From Gordonia sp. 'Campus' (lineage in GTDB: Bacteria; Actinomycetota; Actinomycetes; Mycobacteriales; Mycobacteriaceae), in NCBI RefSeq assembly GCF_022206305.1, contig NZ_JAKOIW010000028.1:1-44516 (forward strand): a stretch of 44,516 nt of DNA, read 5' to 3'. Below are positions 9,754-19,396 of the stretch, piece by piece. The position numbers were made by a program, and so were the translations under genes. How positions within the stretch are numbered: position 1 is the first letter of the stretch; each line of letters opens with the position of its first letter. The notes under the pieces were generated by a model. That model had not been told where the DNA came from. It worked only from the letters and a program-made list of their open reading frames with translations, and searched no databases.

Positions 9754-10943
9754 GCCTTGTCCCCCTTTGTCGATGTGGCGGCGGTGTCGAGCAGTCCCGG
9801 CAACGCGGCCACGAAGCTCTGGCCCTCCTCTTCGGTGAGGATCAGCGGCGGCGCCAACCGTAGGACGTCGGGTGCGGGCGCGTTGATGAGGAACCCCGCA
9901 TCCCGGGCCGCAGCCTCGACGCGCTGCGACAGCGGCTCGTTCAGCACCACCCCGAGCAACAGGCCGGAACCCCGCACATGAGAGACCAGCGGGTGCTGCA
10001 GGTCCTCGATGCCGGCGGCGATCGACTTGCCCACCGCGGCAACGGAGTCGACGAGACCTTCATCGTCGATGACACGCAGGACGGCGAGCGCGGCTGCGGC
10101 GCTGACGGGATTGCCGCCGAAGGTGGTGCCGTGCTGGCCCGGTTCGAACAACTCGGCCGCGCGGCCGGTGGCGATACACGCACCGATCGGCAGTCCCCCG
10201 CCGAGCCCCTTGGCCAGGGTCATCACGTCGGGGACGATCCCCACCTGCTGGTGGGCGAAGAAGGTGCCGGTTCGGGCCACCCCGGTCTGGACCTCGTCCA
10301 GGATCAACAGCGCGCCACGCTCTTCGGTGATCCGGCGAGCCGCCGCCAGATAGTCCGCGGGCGGCACGATGACGCCGGCCTCGCCGAGGATCGGTTCGAG
10401 GATGACCGCCGCGGTCCGGTCGGAGACCACGGCGTCGAGAGCGTCGATGTCCCCGTAGGGGACGAAGCGGACGCCGGCGGGCATCGGCTCGAACGGCTCC
10501 CGTTTCGCCGGCTGACCGGTCATGGCCAGCGCACCCATCGTCCGGCCGTGGAAGGCCTTCTCCGCGGCGACGATCTCCGGCCGGCCGGTCCGCCGGGCGA
10601 GCTTGAAGGCCGCCTCGTTGGCCTCGGTCCCGGAGTTGCAGAAGAACGCACGACCCGGGTGGCCGAAACGGTCGAGCAACTTCTCGGCGAGTTCGACGAC
10701 CGGCGGGGCGATGTAGAGGTTCGACACGTGCCCCAGCGTCTGGAGCTGGGTGGTCACCGCCTCGACGATCGCCGGGTGCGCATGGCCGAGTGCGTTGACC
10801 GCGATCCCGCCGAGAAGGTCGAGGTAGCGCTTGCCGTCGGCGTCGGTCACGTGGGCGCCCGATCCGCCGACGAGGGCGATCGCCGGTGTGCCGTAGTTGT
10901 TCATCAGCGACTGTGCCCAGCGCTGTTGCAGTGGCGCGGTCAT
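9750..10943 (-). CDS. argD: Acetylornithine aminotransferase
   Basis: PLP-dependent class III aminotransferase converting N-acetylglutamate semialdehyde to N-acetylornithine; in many bacteria it also serves lysine synthesis. The 397-residue sequence contains NSGTEANEAAFK, LILDEVQTG with the PLP-ring aspartate, and TLAKGLGGGLPIGA with the Schiff-base lysine. ATG at 10943 overlaps the argB stop (ATGA), and its own stop overlaps the argF start. No anomalies were seen. Confidence 0.97.
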   Translation of the reverse strand: MTAPLQQRWAQSLMNNYGTPAIALVGGSGAHVTDADGKRYLDLLGGIAVNALGHAHPAIVEAVTTQLQTLGHVSNLYIAPPVVELAEKLLDRFGHPGRAFFCNSGTEANEAAFKLARRTGRPEIVAAEKAFHGRTMGALAMTGQPAKREPFEPMPAGVRFVPYGDIDALDAVVSDRTAAVILEPILGEAGVIVPPADYLAAARRITEERGALLILDEVQTGVARTGTFFAHQQVGIVPDVMTLAKGLGGGLPIGACIATGRAAELFEPGQHGTTFGGNPVSAAAALAVLRVIDDEGLVDSVAAVGKSIAAGIEDLQHPLVSHVRGSGLLLGVVLNEPLSQRVEAAARDAGFLINAPAPDVLRLAPPLILTEEEGQSFVAALPGLLDTAATSTKGDKA

Positions 10944-11857
10944 GATTCCTCCTCCGGTACGACGACGGTCGTCCCGGTCGAGCTCTCGGTGAGCAGTTCG
11001 GCGAGCACGGAATGTGCCACGCGGCCGTCGATCACGTGGGCACGGTCGACGCCGCCGGTCACGGCGCGCAGACAGGCCTCCATCTTGGGGACCATGCCCG
11101 AGTCGAGCGACGGCAGCAGATCGGCGAGGGTCCGGGTGTCGATCCGGGCGACCAGGGAGCCGCGGTCCGGCCAGTCGGTGTACAACCCCTCGACGTCGGT
11201 GAGCATCACCAGTCGGGACGCACCGAGCGCCTCGGCCAGCGCTCCGGCGGCGGTGTCGGCGTTGATGTTGTGGACCACGCCGTCGCGGTCGGGTGCGATG
11301 GTGGAGACGACCGGGATACGCCCGGCGGCAACCAGATCCAGAACGGCCGAGGTGTTGACCGACGCGATGTCGCCGACGAGGCCGATGTCGGTCGGCACGC
11401 CCTCGACGAGCACCGTCCGTCGGGCGGCGGTGAACAGATGGGCATCCTCACCCGTGATGCCGACCGCGTAGGGTCCGTGCGAGTTGATCAACCCGACGAG
11501 CTCGCGCCCGACCTGGCCGAACAGGACCATCCGGGCCACGTCCATGACCTCGGGGGTGGTCACGCGGAATCCGCCCTTGAACTCCCCCTGCAGACCGAGC
11601 CGCTTCAGCATCGCCGAGATCTGCGGCCCGCCACCGTGAACCACCACGGGATGCATCCCACATGCGCGCAGGAAGACCATGTCCGCGGCGAACGCCTTCT
11701 TCAACTCGTCGTCGACCATGGCGTTGCCGCCGTACTTGACGACGACGGTCGCGCCCGCGAGTCGCTGCAGTGCGGGCAGGGCCTCGGCGAGGACCTTCGC
11801 CTTCGCGAGACCGGCTTCCGGATCGATCGGGTGGGCTCCCGACATCGTCTCGCTCAT
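10940..11857 (-). CDS. argB: N-acetylglutamate kinase
   Basis: Phosphorylates N-acetylglutamate, normally the arginine-inhibited step of the pathway. The 305-residue amino-acid-kinase fold has VVKYGGNAM, VVVHGGGPQIS, the NAG-binding FRVTTPEVMD, and NINADTAAGALAEAL. The reading frame stays open far upstream, but the ATG at 11857 overlapping the argJ stop (ATGA) fits the operon pattern and the family length. Confidence 0.97.
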   Translation of the reverse strand: MSETMSGAHPIDPEAGLAKAKVLAEALPALQRLAGATVVVKYGGNAMVDDELKKAFAADMVFLRACGMHPVVVHGGGPQISAMLKRLGLQGEFKGGFRVTTPEVMDVARMVLFGQVGRELVGLINSHGPYAVGITGEDAHLFTAARRTVLVEGVPTDIGLVGDIASVNTSAVLDLVAAGRIPVVSTIAPDRDGVVHNINADTAAGALAEALGASRLVMLTDVEGLYTDWPDRGSLVARIDTRTLADLLPSLDSGMVPKMEACLRAVTGGVDRAHVIDGRVAHSVLAELLTESSTGTTVVVPEEES

Positions 11858-13122
11858 GACGAATACGCCGAGTTCTCTTCGACATACGCGTGCGAGAGGT
11901 CGGTGGTCCGGACGCTGGCCCAGGAATCCCCCAGCTTCAGGTCGACGACGACGGCGATGTCGGCGCCCGACAGATCCACGTCCCGTGCCCCCTCGACGCC
12001 GAATCCGTTCTCGCACACCGGACTGCCGTTGAACGACACCGCGATGCGGTCAGGGTCGATGATGACCGACGTTGCGCCGACCGCGGCCAGGACCCGGCCC
12101 CAGTTCGGATCAGACCCGAACAGGGCCGTCTTCACCAGCGAGTCGCGCGCGATCGCCCGGGCGACGGTCAGCGCGTCGTCCTCGGAGTGTGCGCCCGTCA
12201 CCGTGATGACGACCCGCTTGGTGACCCCCTCGGCGTCGGCCATCATCTGGGCCGCGAGGTCATCGCAGACGGCGAAGACCGCATCGTCCAGGTCGGCCTG
12301 GTCGACCGGGACCTGACTGGCCCCTGAACTCAGCAGCAGCACGGTGTCGTTCGTCGAACACGAGCCGTCGATGTCGAGGCGGTCGAAGGTCCGGGCCGTC
12401 GCGTGTCGCAGCGCGGCGTCGAGTTGCTCCGGCGTTGCGGCCGCATCGGTGGTGAGTACCACCAGCATCGTCGCGAGAGACGGAGCGAGCATCCCCGCAC
12501 CCTTTCCCATCCCGCCGACGTTCCACCCCTGCGGATGATGCAGCGCAGCCTGTTTCGGCACGGTGTCGGTGGTCATGATCGCGTATGCGGCGTCGGTGCC
12601 GCCGGACAACCCGCCGCCCATGTCATGCACGATCTCGGTGACCCCCGCCAGGACCTTGTCCATCGGCAGCCGATCACCGATGAGACCGGTCGAGCAGACC
12701 GCGACCTCGACGGCACCGGTGCTGGTCCCCCAGTTGCTGAGCGCATCGGCCACCGCCTCCGCGGTCTTGTGGGTGTCCTGGAAACCGCCCGGACCCGTAC
12801 AGGCATTGGCGCCACCGGAATTCAGGATCACAGTACGCAGCCGGCCGGTGGTGAGGACCTGCTGCGACCACAGCACGGGCGCAGCCTTCACCTGGTTGCG
12901 GGTGAAGACGCCGGCAGCGGCGTAGTCGGGCCCCTCGTTGAAGACCAGAGCGAGATCTGGGGCGCCGGAGGCCTTGATCCCGGCGGCGATGCCGGCAGCT
13001 CGGAAGCCGAGGGGCGCCGTGACGCCCTGGCCCCGCACCAGCCGCGGGTGATCGCCGGGCGCACCACCCTCGATCCGATCCTGCTCTGTTCCTGCGCTGT
13101 CGGTCTGTCCGGTTCCGGTCAC
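11854..13122 (-). CDS. argJ: Bifunctional glutamate N-acetyltransferase / ornithine acetyltransferase
   Basis: Recycles the acetyl group from N-acetylornithine to glutamate and, in bifunctional forms, makes N-acetylglutamate from acetyl-CoA. The 422-residue precursor has the self-cleavage site in KGAGMLAPSLATML (Ala-Thr junction), where the Thr becomes the nucleophile of the beta chain, and the C-terminal FGSDPNWGR block. GTG at 13122 overlaps the argC stop (GTGA). The first ~30 residues, before APLGFRAAG, are a Gly/Asp-rich extension not typical of the family. The long open frame upstream of the GTG lies within argC and is a shadow. Confidence 0.96.
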   Translation of the reverse strand: MTGTGQTDSAGTEQDRIEGGAPGDHPRLVRGQGVTAPLGFRAAGIAAGIKASGAPDLALVFNEGPDYAAAGVFTRNQVKAAPVLWSQQVLTTGRLRTVILNSGGANACTGPGGFQDTHKTAEAVADALSNWGTSTGAVEVAVCSTGLIGDRLPMDKVLAGVTEIVHDMGGGLSGGTDAAYAIMTTDTVPKQAALHHPQGWNVGGMGKGAGMLAPSLATMLVVLTTDAAATPEQLDAALRHATARTFDRLDIDGSCSTNDTVLLLSSGASQVPVDQADLDDAVFAVCDDLAAQMMADAEGVTKRVVITVTGAHSEDDALTVARAIARDSLVKTALFGSDPNWGRVLAAVGATSVIIDPDRIAVSFNGSPVCENGFGVEGARDVDLSGADIAVVVDLKLGDSWASVRTTDLSHAYVEENSAYSS

Positions 13123-14177
13123 GGTGCCACTCCCACGGTGCTCAGTCCCTCGTTCTCGGTCCACCCCAGCGCCAGATTCATCGACTGGACCGCGGCGCCA
13201 CCGGTCCCCTTGGTGAGGTTGTCCACCGCACCGACGACCACGAGGGTCCCCGCGCGTTCGTCGACGGTCACGCCGAGCTGGACGGCGTTCGACCCGATGA
13301 CCGATCCGGTCGCGGGCAATCTGCCCTCCGGCAGCACGTGCACGAATTCCTCGTCGGCATAGGCCTTCTCGTACACCGCGCGTGCCTCCTCGGCCGTGGC
13401 GCCGGTCCGCGCGGTGCACGTGGCGAGGATGCCCCGTGCCATCGGCGCCAGGATCGGCGTGAACGAGACCGTCACCGGTTGCTCGGCCGCGGCGGAGAGG
13501 GCCTGGGAGATCTCCGGTGTGTGTCGATGGACGCCGCCGACACCGTACGCCCGCGCGGATCCGATGACCTCCGAGGCCAGCAGATCGACCTTGGGTGACC
13601 GGCCGGCGCCCGAAGCGCCGCTCACGGCGACCACCGTGACGTGCGGGTCGGCGATCCCGGCCGCGATGGCCGGCAACAACGACAGGATCGACACCGTCGG
13701 GTAGCAACCGGGTACCGCGACCCGGCTCGCGTCCTTGAGCACTTCCCGGTTGCCGGGCAGCTCGGGCAGACCGTAGGGCCACGTCCCGGCATGATCGCCG
13801 CCGTAGAAGGCGGTCCACTCGTCTGCATCCCGCAACCGGAAATCCGCGCCGCAGTCGATGATGAGCGTGGTCGGCGGCAGTGCGTCGGCGATCACCGCGG
13901 ATGCACCGTGCGGCAAGCCCAGGAAGACCACGTCGTGTCCGGCGAGGACCTCGGGTGTGGTGTCCTCCAGCACCCGATCGGCCAGCGGCAGCAGGTGTGG
14001 GTGATGGGTCCCCAGGCGCGTGCCGGCATTGCCGCCGGCGGTGAGCGCACCGATCTCGAGGTCGCCCGATCGCAGACGGGGATGCCCGCACAACAACCGG
14101 AGGATCTCGCCACCCGCGTAACCGCTCGCGCCGGCCACCGCCACCTTCACACCGCTGGTTGAGCTTGTCGAAGCCAT
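13119..14177 (-). CDS. argC: N-acetyl-gamma-glutamyl-phosphate reductase
   Basis: NADPH-dependent reduction of N-acetylglutamyl phosphate to the semialdehyde. The 352-residue protein begins with a Rossmann motif (VAVAGASGYAGGEILRLL) and has the active-site cysteine in PGCYPT. It is the first gene of the arginine cluster, 63 bp after pheT. ATG at 14177 is preferred over a TTG further upstream, though no good ribosome site is visible. Codons 2-8 (Ala-Ser-Thr-Ser-Ser-Thr-Ser) are encoded by GCTTCGACAAGCTCAACC, which looks like a dispersed intergenic repeat captured by the reading frame. Confidence 0.95.
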   Translation of the reverse strand: MASTSSTSGVKVAVAGASGYAGGEILRLLCGHPRLRSGDLEIGALTAGGNAGTRLGTHHPHLLPLADRVLEDTTPEVLAGHDVVFLGLPHGASAVIADALPPTTLIIDCGADFRLRDADEWTAFYGGDHAGTWPYGLPELPGNREVLKDASRVAVPGCYPTVSILSLLPAIAAGIADPHVTVVAVSGASGAGRSPKVDLLASEVIGSARAYGVGGVHRHTPEISQALSAAAEQPVTVSFTPILAPMARGILATCTARTGATAEEARAVYEKAYADEEFVHVLPEGRLPATGSVIGSNAVQLGVTVDERAGTLVVVGAVDNLTKGTGGAAVQSMNLALGWTENEGLSTVGVAP

Positions 14178-14186
14178 GGGATCATC

Positions 14187-14211
14187 ATGCAGCAGGCTGC
14201 AAATCAATTCA
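14187..14211 (-). promoter_or_regulatory. Putative ArgR operator (ARG box) upstream of argC
   Basis: On the minus strand TTGCAGCCTGCTGCAT (14202-14187) contains a 14-bp perfect palindrome, TGCAGC-CT-GCTGCA, 10-25 nt before the argC ATG. Overlapping it upstream, TGAATTGATTTGCA (14211-14198) resembles a classical ARG box with one perfect TGAAT half-site. TGCA half-sites six bases apart fit what I recall of the mycobacterial ArgR operator. The argR gene lies in the same cluster. Confidence 0.5.
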
Positions 14212-14240
14212 CGCCAGGGTGGTGGTCTCCTCCGGCCGGG

Positions 14241-16718
14241 TCAGCGCAGACGTGCACCCACCCGGGAGGCCGCCGCGTCGACTGCGGCCATCTTCGCCGC
14301 GTTGGCCTCGTCCTCGGTGAGAGTTCGATCGGCGGCACGGAACCGCAACGAGAACGTGAGCGACTTGTTGCCCGCGCCGACCTGCTCCCCGGTGAAGACG
14401 TCGAACAATGCGATGTCCTCGAGCAGGTCGCCGGCACCGTCGCGGAGCGCGGCCTGGACGTCCGCGGCGGGGACGTCACCGCCGACGACGACGTTGACGT
14501 CCTGCAGGACAGCCGGGAACACCGACACCGACGGGGCCGGGAGAACCTCGCGCAGCGGCAGCGCATCGATGTCGATCTCCACGGCGCAGGTCCGCTTGGG
14601 CAGATGCGCACGCTCCAGCACAGCCGGATGCAGCTCACCCGCGTAGCCGACCGTGCGGCCGTCGACCGTGAGTCGCGCACATCGTCCGGGGTGCCACGGC
14701 CGGTGATCTGCCGCGCTCAGTTCGACGGTCACGCCGGCTGCGCGACCGATGGTGCGCGCCGCCTCGAACGCGTCGAGATGATCGGCGGGTCGTCCCGGAC
14801 CCCACGGGCCGGCGGGGTCGCGGAGTCCGGTCAGGACCACGCCCACGTGCAGCGGCTGATGCGGCAGTGAGGCATCGAGTGCCGCGATCTCGTCCGCGGA
14901 GGGCCGCCGGGTCACATCGAGGGCGGCAACGGGGGCGACGTGGTCGCCGGCGATGACGACCTGGCCGATCGTGAACAGCGACAGGTCACGCTGTCCGCGG
15001 GCGATGTTGCGGGCGGTCATCTCCAACAGTCCCGGCAGCAGCGTCGTGTTGAGCTCGGGGCGATCGGATTCGAGAGGGTTGAGGACCTTGACCGTGCGTC
15101 GTCGCTCATCGTCGGCCGGGAGGTCCCACAGGTCGAAGACGCCGGACGGCATGAACGGGTACGGCAGGACCTCGACATAACCGTCGAGCGCCAGGGTGCG
15201 GCCGACGCTGCGTCGCCGACGCTGAACCGGGGTCAGCCCGGTCCCGCCGGGCGCACGCGGCACGACCGCGGGGATGTCCTCGAGGCCTTCCAGCCGGAGG
15301 ACCTCCTCGACGAGGTCCGCGCGCTGCCGCAGGTCGGGGCGCCAGGACGGCGGGAAGACGTCCAGCTGCTCGGCCCCGGTCACCACACAACCGACCTCGG
15401 TGAGCCTCGTGACTGTGGTGCCCGCGGGGTAGTCGACTCCGGCGACACGGTCGGGTTCGTCCGCGGCGATGCCGATCGTCGACCGGATCGGGGTGGGTAC
15501 GTGCGTTTCCGAGAGCGGGGATGCGACGGTACCGCCGGCGATCTCGACGATGAGCCGACTCGCGCGATCGGAGGCCACCGTGGTGATCTCCGGGTCGACG
15601 ATCCGCTCGAACCGCTTGCTGGCCTCGGACGTCAGCTTGTGGCGCTTGCCGGTCCGGAACACCCGCACCGGATCGAAGGTCGCCGACTCCAACAAGACCG
15701 TGGTGGTCTCGGAGCCCACCTCGGTGGTCGCGCCGCCCATGACACCGGCCAAGGCGATCGGCCCGGTCTCGTCGGCGATCACGACATCCTCGGGGTCGAG
15801 GACGCGCACGGTGTCGTCGAGGGTGGTGAGCTTCTCCCCCGGCTGTGCCGAACGAACGGTCACGGTCCCGGTCACCCGGTCGGCGTCGAAGGCGTGCAGC
15901 GGTTGACCCAGCTCGATCATCACGTAGTTGGTGATGTCCACGATCGCGGAGATGGGCCGGATCCCGGCGACCATCAGTCGCTTCTGAATCCACCACGGCG
16001 AGACGGCGTTCGGGTCGACGCCGGAGATCACGCGCGCGGTGTAGCGGGTCGCGCCGGAGCCCTCGTCGATGGCCACCGGCCAGGCGGGGACCGAGCCGTC
16101 GTCGGCGATGTCGGCCGCCGCGAGGCCCGGATCGACGAAGGGCACCCCGAAGCTGCCCGCGAGTTCGCGGCCCAGACCCCGCACCGAGAACGCGTAACCG
16201 CGGTCCGGCGTCACGTTCACGTCGATGGCCGCGTCGTCGAGCCCGAGCACCTCGCGGGCGTCGGCACCGGGCTCGGCGGTTCCGGGCGCGAGGACGAGGA
16301 TGCCGCTGTGATCGGTACCGATCCCCAACTCGGACACCGAACAGATCATGCCGTCGGAGACGCGTCCGTAGGTCTTGCGCGAGGCGATCTCGAACGGACC
16401 GGGGAGCACGACGCCGGGAAGGGCCGCGACGATCAGATCACCCTCGGCGAAGTTGCGTGCACCGCAGACGATCCCGCGTGGCTCGGCCTCACCGACCGCG
16501 ACCGTGCAGAACCGGATCGGCTTCTTGAACTCGGTGAGTTCCTCGATGGTCTCGACGCGACCGATCACGAGCGGGCCGGTGATCTCCGGGAACTGCTCGA
16601 TGTCCTCGATCTCGAAACCCACGCGGACGAAAGCGGCGTCGATCTCCTCGGTCGTGGCCGACCACTGCGGGTCGCCGGCGCGGAGGACCTCGGTGTACCA
16701 GGACTGTGGTGCACGCAC
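14241..16718 (-). CDS. pheT: Phenylalanyl-tRNA synthetase beta subunit
   Basis: Large subunit of the alpha2-beta2 PheRS, contributing tRNA binding and editing. The 825 residues run from the N-terminal helix (RAPQSWYTEVL) through the EMAP-like tRNA-binding fold (residues ~45-150, with VCGARNFAEGD), the B3/B4 editing region with HAFDADRVTG, the B5 domain, a degenerate synthetase-like core, and the C-terminal ferredoxin-like anticodon-binding domain (VFPAVLQDVNVVV to the end). GTG at 16718 is chosen because the N-terminus then matches the family. It lies 63 bp after pheS, so the two form an operon. Confidence 0.97.
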   Translation of the reverse strand: MRAPQSWYTEVLRAGDPQWSATTEEIDAAFVRVGFEIEDIEQFPEITGPLVIGRVETIEELTEFKKPIRFCTVAVGEAEPRGIVCGARNFAEGDLIVAALPGVVLPGPFEIASRKTYGRVSDGMICSVSELGIGTDHSGILVLAPGTAEPGADAREVLGLDDAAIDVNVTPDRGYAFSVRGLGRELAGSFGVPFVDPGLAAADIADDGSVPAWPVAIDEGSGATRYTARVISGVDPNAVSPWWIQKRLMVAGIRPISAIVDITNYVMIELGQPLHAFDADRVTGTVTVRSAQPGEKLTTLDDTVRVLDPEDVVIADETGPIALAGVMGGATTEVGSETTTVLLESATFDPVRVFRTGKRHKLTSEASKRFERIVDPEITTVASDRASRLIVEIAGGTVASPLSETHVPTPIRSTIGIAADEPDRVAGVDYPAGTTVTRLTEVGCVVTGAEQLDVFPPSWRPDLRQRADLVEEVLRLEGLEDIPAVVPRAPGGTGLTPVQRRRRSVGRTLALDGYVEVLPYPFMPSGVFDLWDLPADDERRRTVKVLNPLESDRPELNTTLLPGLLEMTARNIARGQRDLSLFTIGQVVIAGDHVAPVAALDVTRRPSADEIAALDASLPHQPLHVGVVLTGLRDPAGPWGPGRPADHLDAFEAARTIGRAAGVTVELSAADHRPWHPGRCARLTVDGRTVGYAGELHPAVLERAHLPKRTCAVEIDIDALPLREVLPAPSVSVFPAVLQDVNVVVGGDVPAADVQAALRDGAGDLLEDIALFDVFTGEQVGAGNKSLTFSLRFRAADRTLTEDEANAAKMAAVDAAASRVGARLR

Positions 16719-16781
16719 TGTGTATCAACTACTTTCGTCGCGTCGTGAGAAGTCGGCGGGGTCGGTCCGGGCCGGACGAGG

Positions 16782-17852
16782 TCAGGCGGCCGGTCCGAAC
16801 GGGAGGGTGAATCGGATGTCGCCCTCGACCATGTCGCGCATGTCGGAGATGTCGTTGCGGAACTGCAGGGTCCGCTCCAGACCCATGCCGAACGCAAATC
16901 CCGAGTAGACGTCCGGATCGATACCGCTGGCGCGCAACACATTCGGATTGACCATGCCGCAACCACCCCACTCCACCCAGCCCGGTCCGCCCTTCTTGGC
17001 GGGGAACCACACGTCGACCTCGGCGGAGGGTTCGGTGAACGGGAAGTAGCTCGCGCGCATCCGTGTCGTGGTCTCGGGACCGAACAGTGCCCGCGCGAAC
17101 GTCTCGAGTGTGCCCCGCAGATTCGCGAGGGTGAGGCCCTTGTCCACGGCCAGACCTTCGATCTGATGGAAGACCGGGGTGTGGGTGGCGTCGAGTTCGT
17201 CGGTACGGAACGTACGGCCCGGGCAGGCGACGTAGATCGGCAGGTCGCGGTTCAGCATCGAGCGCACCTGCACCGGCGACGTGTGCGTCCGCAGAACCTG
17301 CCGGGACCCCTCGGGTGCGATGTAGAAGGTGTCCTGCATCGACCGGGCCGGGTGGTCGGGAAGGAAGTTGAGTGCGTCGAAGTTGTGGTGCTCGGTCTCG
17401 ACCTCGGGCCCTTCCGCGATCTCCCACCCCATCCCGACGAACACGTCGGCGACCTGTTCGGCGATGACGGTGATGGGGTGACGGGCACCCACGGGGCGGC
17501 GGCCGCTGGGCAGTGTGACGTCGATGGACTCCGCGACGAGCACCGCCGCGTCACGCTCGGCTTCGAGTACCGCGGTGCGCGCTTCCAGCGCTGCCGTGAC
17601 GCGTCCGCGGACCTGGTTGACCAACTTGCCACCCTCGGAGCGCTGCTCCTTCGGGATCGAGCCCAGCGCCCGGCGCGCGAGCGCTATCGGAGATCGGTCG
17701 CCGAGGTGCGCGGACTTGGCCGCGGCGAGCTGGTCGAGGTCGGCCGCCGCCTCGAAGGCCTCGATCGCCGATGTCGCCGACGCCTCGAGGTCGTCGGGTC
17801 CCGGGAATGCCGTTGCGTCGGCGGAAGTGGCCACGGTGGGCGTGCTCCTCAT
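16782..17852 (-). CDS. pheS: Phenylalanyl-tRNA synthetase alpha subunit
   Basis: Catalytic subunit of PheRS, class II. The 356-residue product has an N-terminal coiled-coil arm that contacts tRNA (roughly residues 20-110, with AHLGDRSPIALARRALG), motif 2 in TFRTDELDATHTPVFHQIEG, and motif 3 in GFAFGMGLERTLQFR. ATG at 17852. The 154 bp upstream, shared with the end of the acyltransferase gene, should hold the pheST promoter. I saw no T-box or leader-peptide attenuator there. Confidence 0.97.
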   Translation of the reverse strand: MRSTPTVATSADATAFPGPDDLEASATSAIEAFEAAADLDQLAAAKSAHLGDRSPIALARRALGSIPKEQRSEGGKLVNQVRGRVTAALEARTAVLEAERDAAVLVAESIDVTLPSGRRPVGARHPITVIAEQVADVFVGMGWEIAEGPEVETEHHNFDALNFLPDHPARSMQDTFYIAPEGSRQVLRTHTSPVQVRSMLNRDLPIYVACPGRTFRTDELDATHTPVFHQIEGLAVDKGLTLANLRGTLETFARALFGPETTTRMRASYFPFTEPSAEVDVWFPAKKGGPGWVEWGGCGMVNPNVLRASGIDPDVYSGFAFGMGLERTLQFRNDISDMRDMVEGDIRFTLPFGPAA

Positions 17853-18006
17853 GCGTCGAGTCGATGGGTGGTCTGGTCGGCATCGTCACTCGGGAGATCG
17901 CAGGCGATCCGGCGCGCAGCGGCTGTCAGCGACGACGACACCCATCGAGGGTAGTCGACTCCCCCGATGCGCTGACCTGCAGGGAGGCGCGCTCGCCACG
18001 ACGGCA

Positions 18007-19353
18007 TCACTCAGTCGTCCGTCCTCGAGCCGGAACCACCAGCCAACGTGCACCGACAGCGCATCCGCAACCCACCGCCAGCCACCCGAGGCCGCCCCCG
18101 GTCAATCCGGTGCGTGCGACCATCAGCACCGTCACCCCGAGACCGGCGAGCAGAACGAGCAGCGCGGAGTCGCGCAGCCGGCCGCCGCGCCGGGCGACCG
18201 GGTCGTCCCACCACGGCAGGAGCCGGTTCTCCCCCGGAGAGAGCGTCGCGACCACGGGAACCATCAACGCGAGCAGGAGAACGGTCTGCGTTGCGACGAT
18301 CACCGGAAACGACGGGGAGTGCACGTCGGCTCGGTCGATGCCGACGATCGCACCGAGCCCGATGATCGCCGCGAGCACCGGCAGGTGCCACAGGTAGAGC
18401 GTCATCGCCCCGCGGTTGCCCATCGCGACCCACCACCAGACCCGCGGACGGTCGACGATCGCGGCCAACGCGCGTCGCAGCGTGATCGCCCCGGCACACA
18501 GGACTACGGCGTGGCCGGCGAGGAGCAGGCTCGGCGGGCTCATGTTGGACAGCTGCTGACCCGGCACGGTCACGAGTGAGATCTCGTATGGGCCCCACGC
18601 GACGAGTGCCAGGTCGATGACGAGTGCACCCGCTGCCGCGACGAGCGCCGAAGCGGGTCGCAGGAGTTCCTTGGCGTAGGCGACGCCGAGAACGGCGGGA
18701 ATCGTCCACACCGTCAGGAAGTTCAGATACCCCAGCGCGGCCGGGCCGTCGTCGAGCCGAACGGCGTCCACGACCGCGGTGATCCCCCAGCACGATACGA
18801 GCGCCACCACGACGTCCCGCCGCGAACTCATGCGTTGCAGCAGTGGCACGACGGCGAGGACGAGCAGGTAGGCACCCAGGAACCACAGCAGCTGCACCCC
18901 CAGCCGCGCCACGACGTCGGCGGGCGCCGTGGCGCCCAGGAGTGTCAGCGCGGCCAACAGCGCGACCACAGCGCCCAGGTACCAGACCAGGGGACGCATG
19001 AGCCGTTGGGTCCGGGCGAACAGCCACTGCCCCGCGGTCGGCGTCGCGTCCAGCCCTCGCGACGACCAGCCCCGGGTCGCCGCGGCGGCCCCCGCGAAGA
19101 AGAACAGCGGCAGGACCTGGAGCACCCACGTCGCCGGTTGCAGGTTCGGCACGTCGCCGAGGGTGTTGCCCAGCCGGATCGAACCGCCGGTCGCATCGAC
19201 CGTGAGCATGATCGAGTGGCCGGCGACCACCACCACGAGCGAGACGATGCGGATCAGGTCGATGACCCGGTCCCGGTCGGCCGACAGGGCCGCGAGTTCG
19301 CGCGCACCGGGCAGACGAGACGACGACCGTGCGGTCGGTTCGGAGATGGACAT
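18007..19353 (-). CDS. Acyltransferase-3 family membrane protein
   Basis: A 448-residue polytopic membrane protein with about ten hydrophobic segments (for example LIRIVSLVVVVAGHSIML, LQVLPLFFFAGAAAA, YLGAVVALLAALTLLG, MTLYLWHLPVLAAIIGLGAI). The first segment carries the family signature: an Arg followed by the D-x-x-R...GH pattern, with the conserved His in AGHSI. Members O-acylate cell-envelope sugars or secondary metabolites; the substrate here cannot be predicted. ATG at 19353 has no strong ribosome site. A 25-codon ORF that overlaps the tex stop ends 43 nt upstream and could couple translation. Confidence 0.8.
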   Translation of the reverse strand: MSISEPTARSSSRLPGARELAALSADRDRVIDLIRIVSLVVVVAGHSIMLTVDATGGSIRLGNTLGDVPNLQPATWVLQVLPLFFFAGAAAATRGWSSRGLDATPTAGQWLFARTQRLMRPLVWYLGAVVALLAALTLLGATAPADVVARLGVQLLWFLGAYLLVLAVVPLLQRMSSRRDVVVALVSCWGITAVVDAVRLDDGPAALGYLNFLTVWTIPAVLGVAYAKELLRPASALVAAAGALVIDLALVAWGPYEISLVTVPGQQLSNMSPPSLLLAGHAVVLCAGAITLRRALAAIVDRPRVWWWVAMGNRGAMTLYLWHLPVLAAIIGLGAIVGIDRADVHSPSFPVIVATQTVLLLALMVPVVATLSPGENRLLPWWDDPVARRGGRLRDSALLVLLAGLGVTVLMVARTGLTGGGLGWLAVGCGCAVGARWLVVPARGRTTE

Positions 19354-19396
19354 GCGGCCAGTCTCGACAACACCCGGCGCCGCGACCTGAGCAGAA

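Noticed and set aside
17853..18006. Possible T-box or leader-peptide attenuator before pheS
   Set aside because: No Phe-rich leader frame, T-box core or terminator/antiterminator pair could be found.
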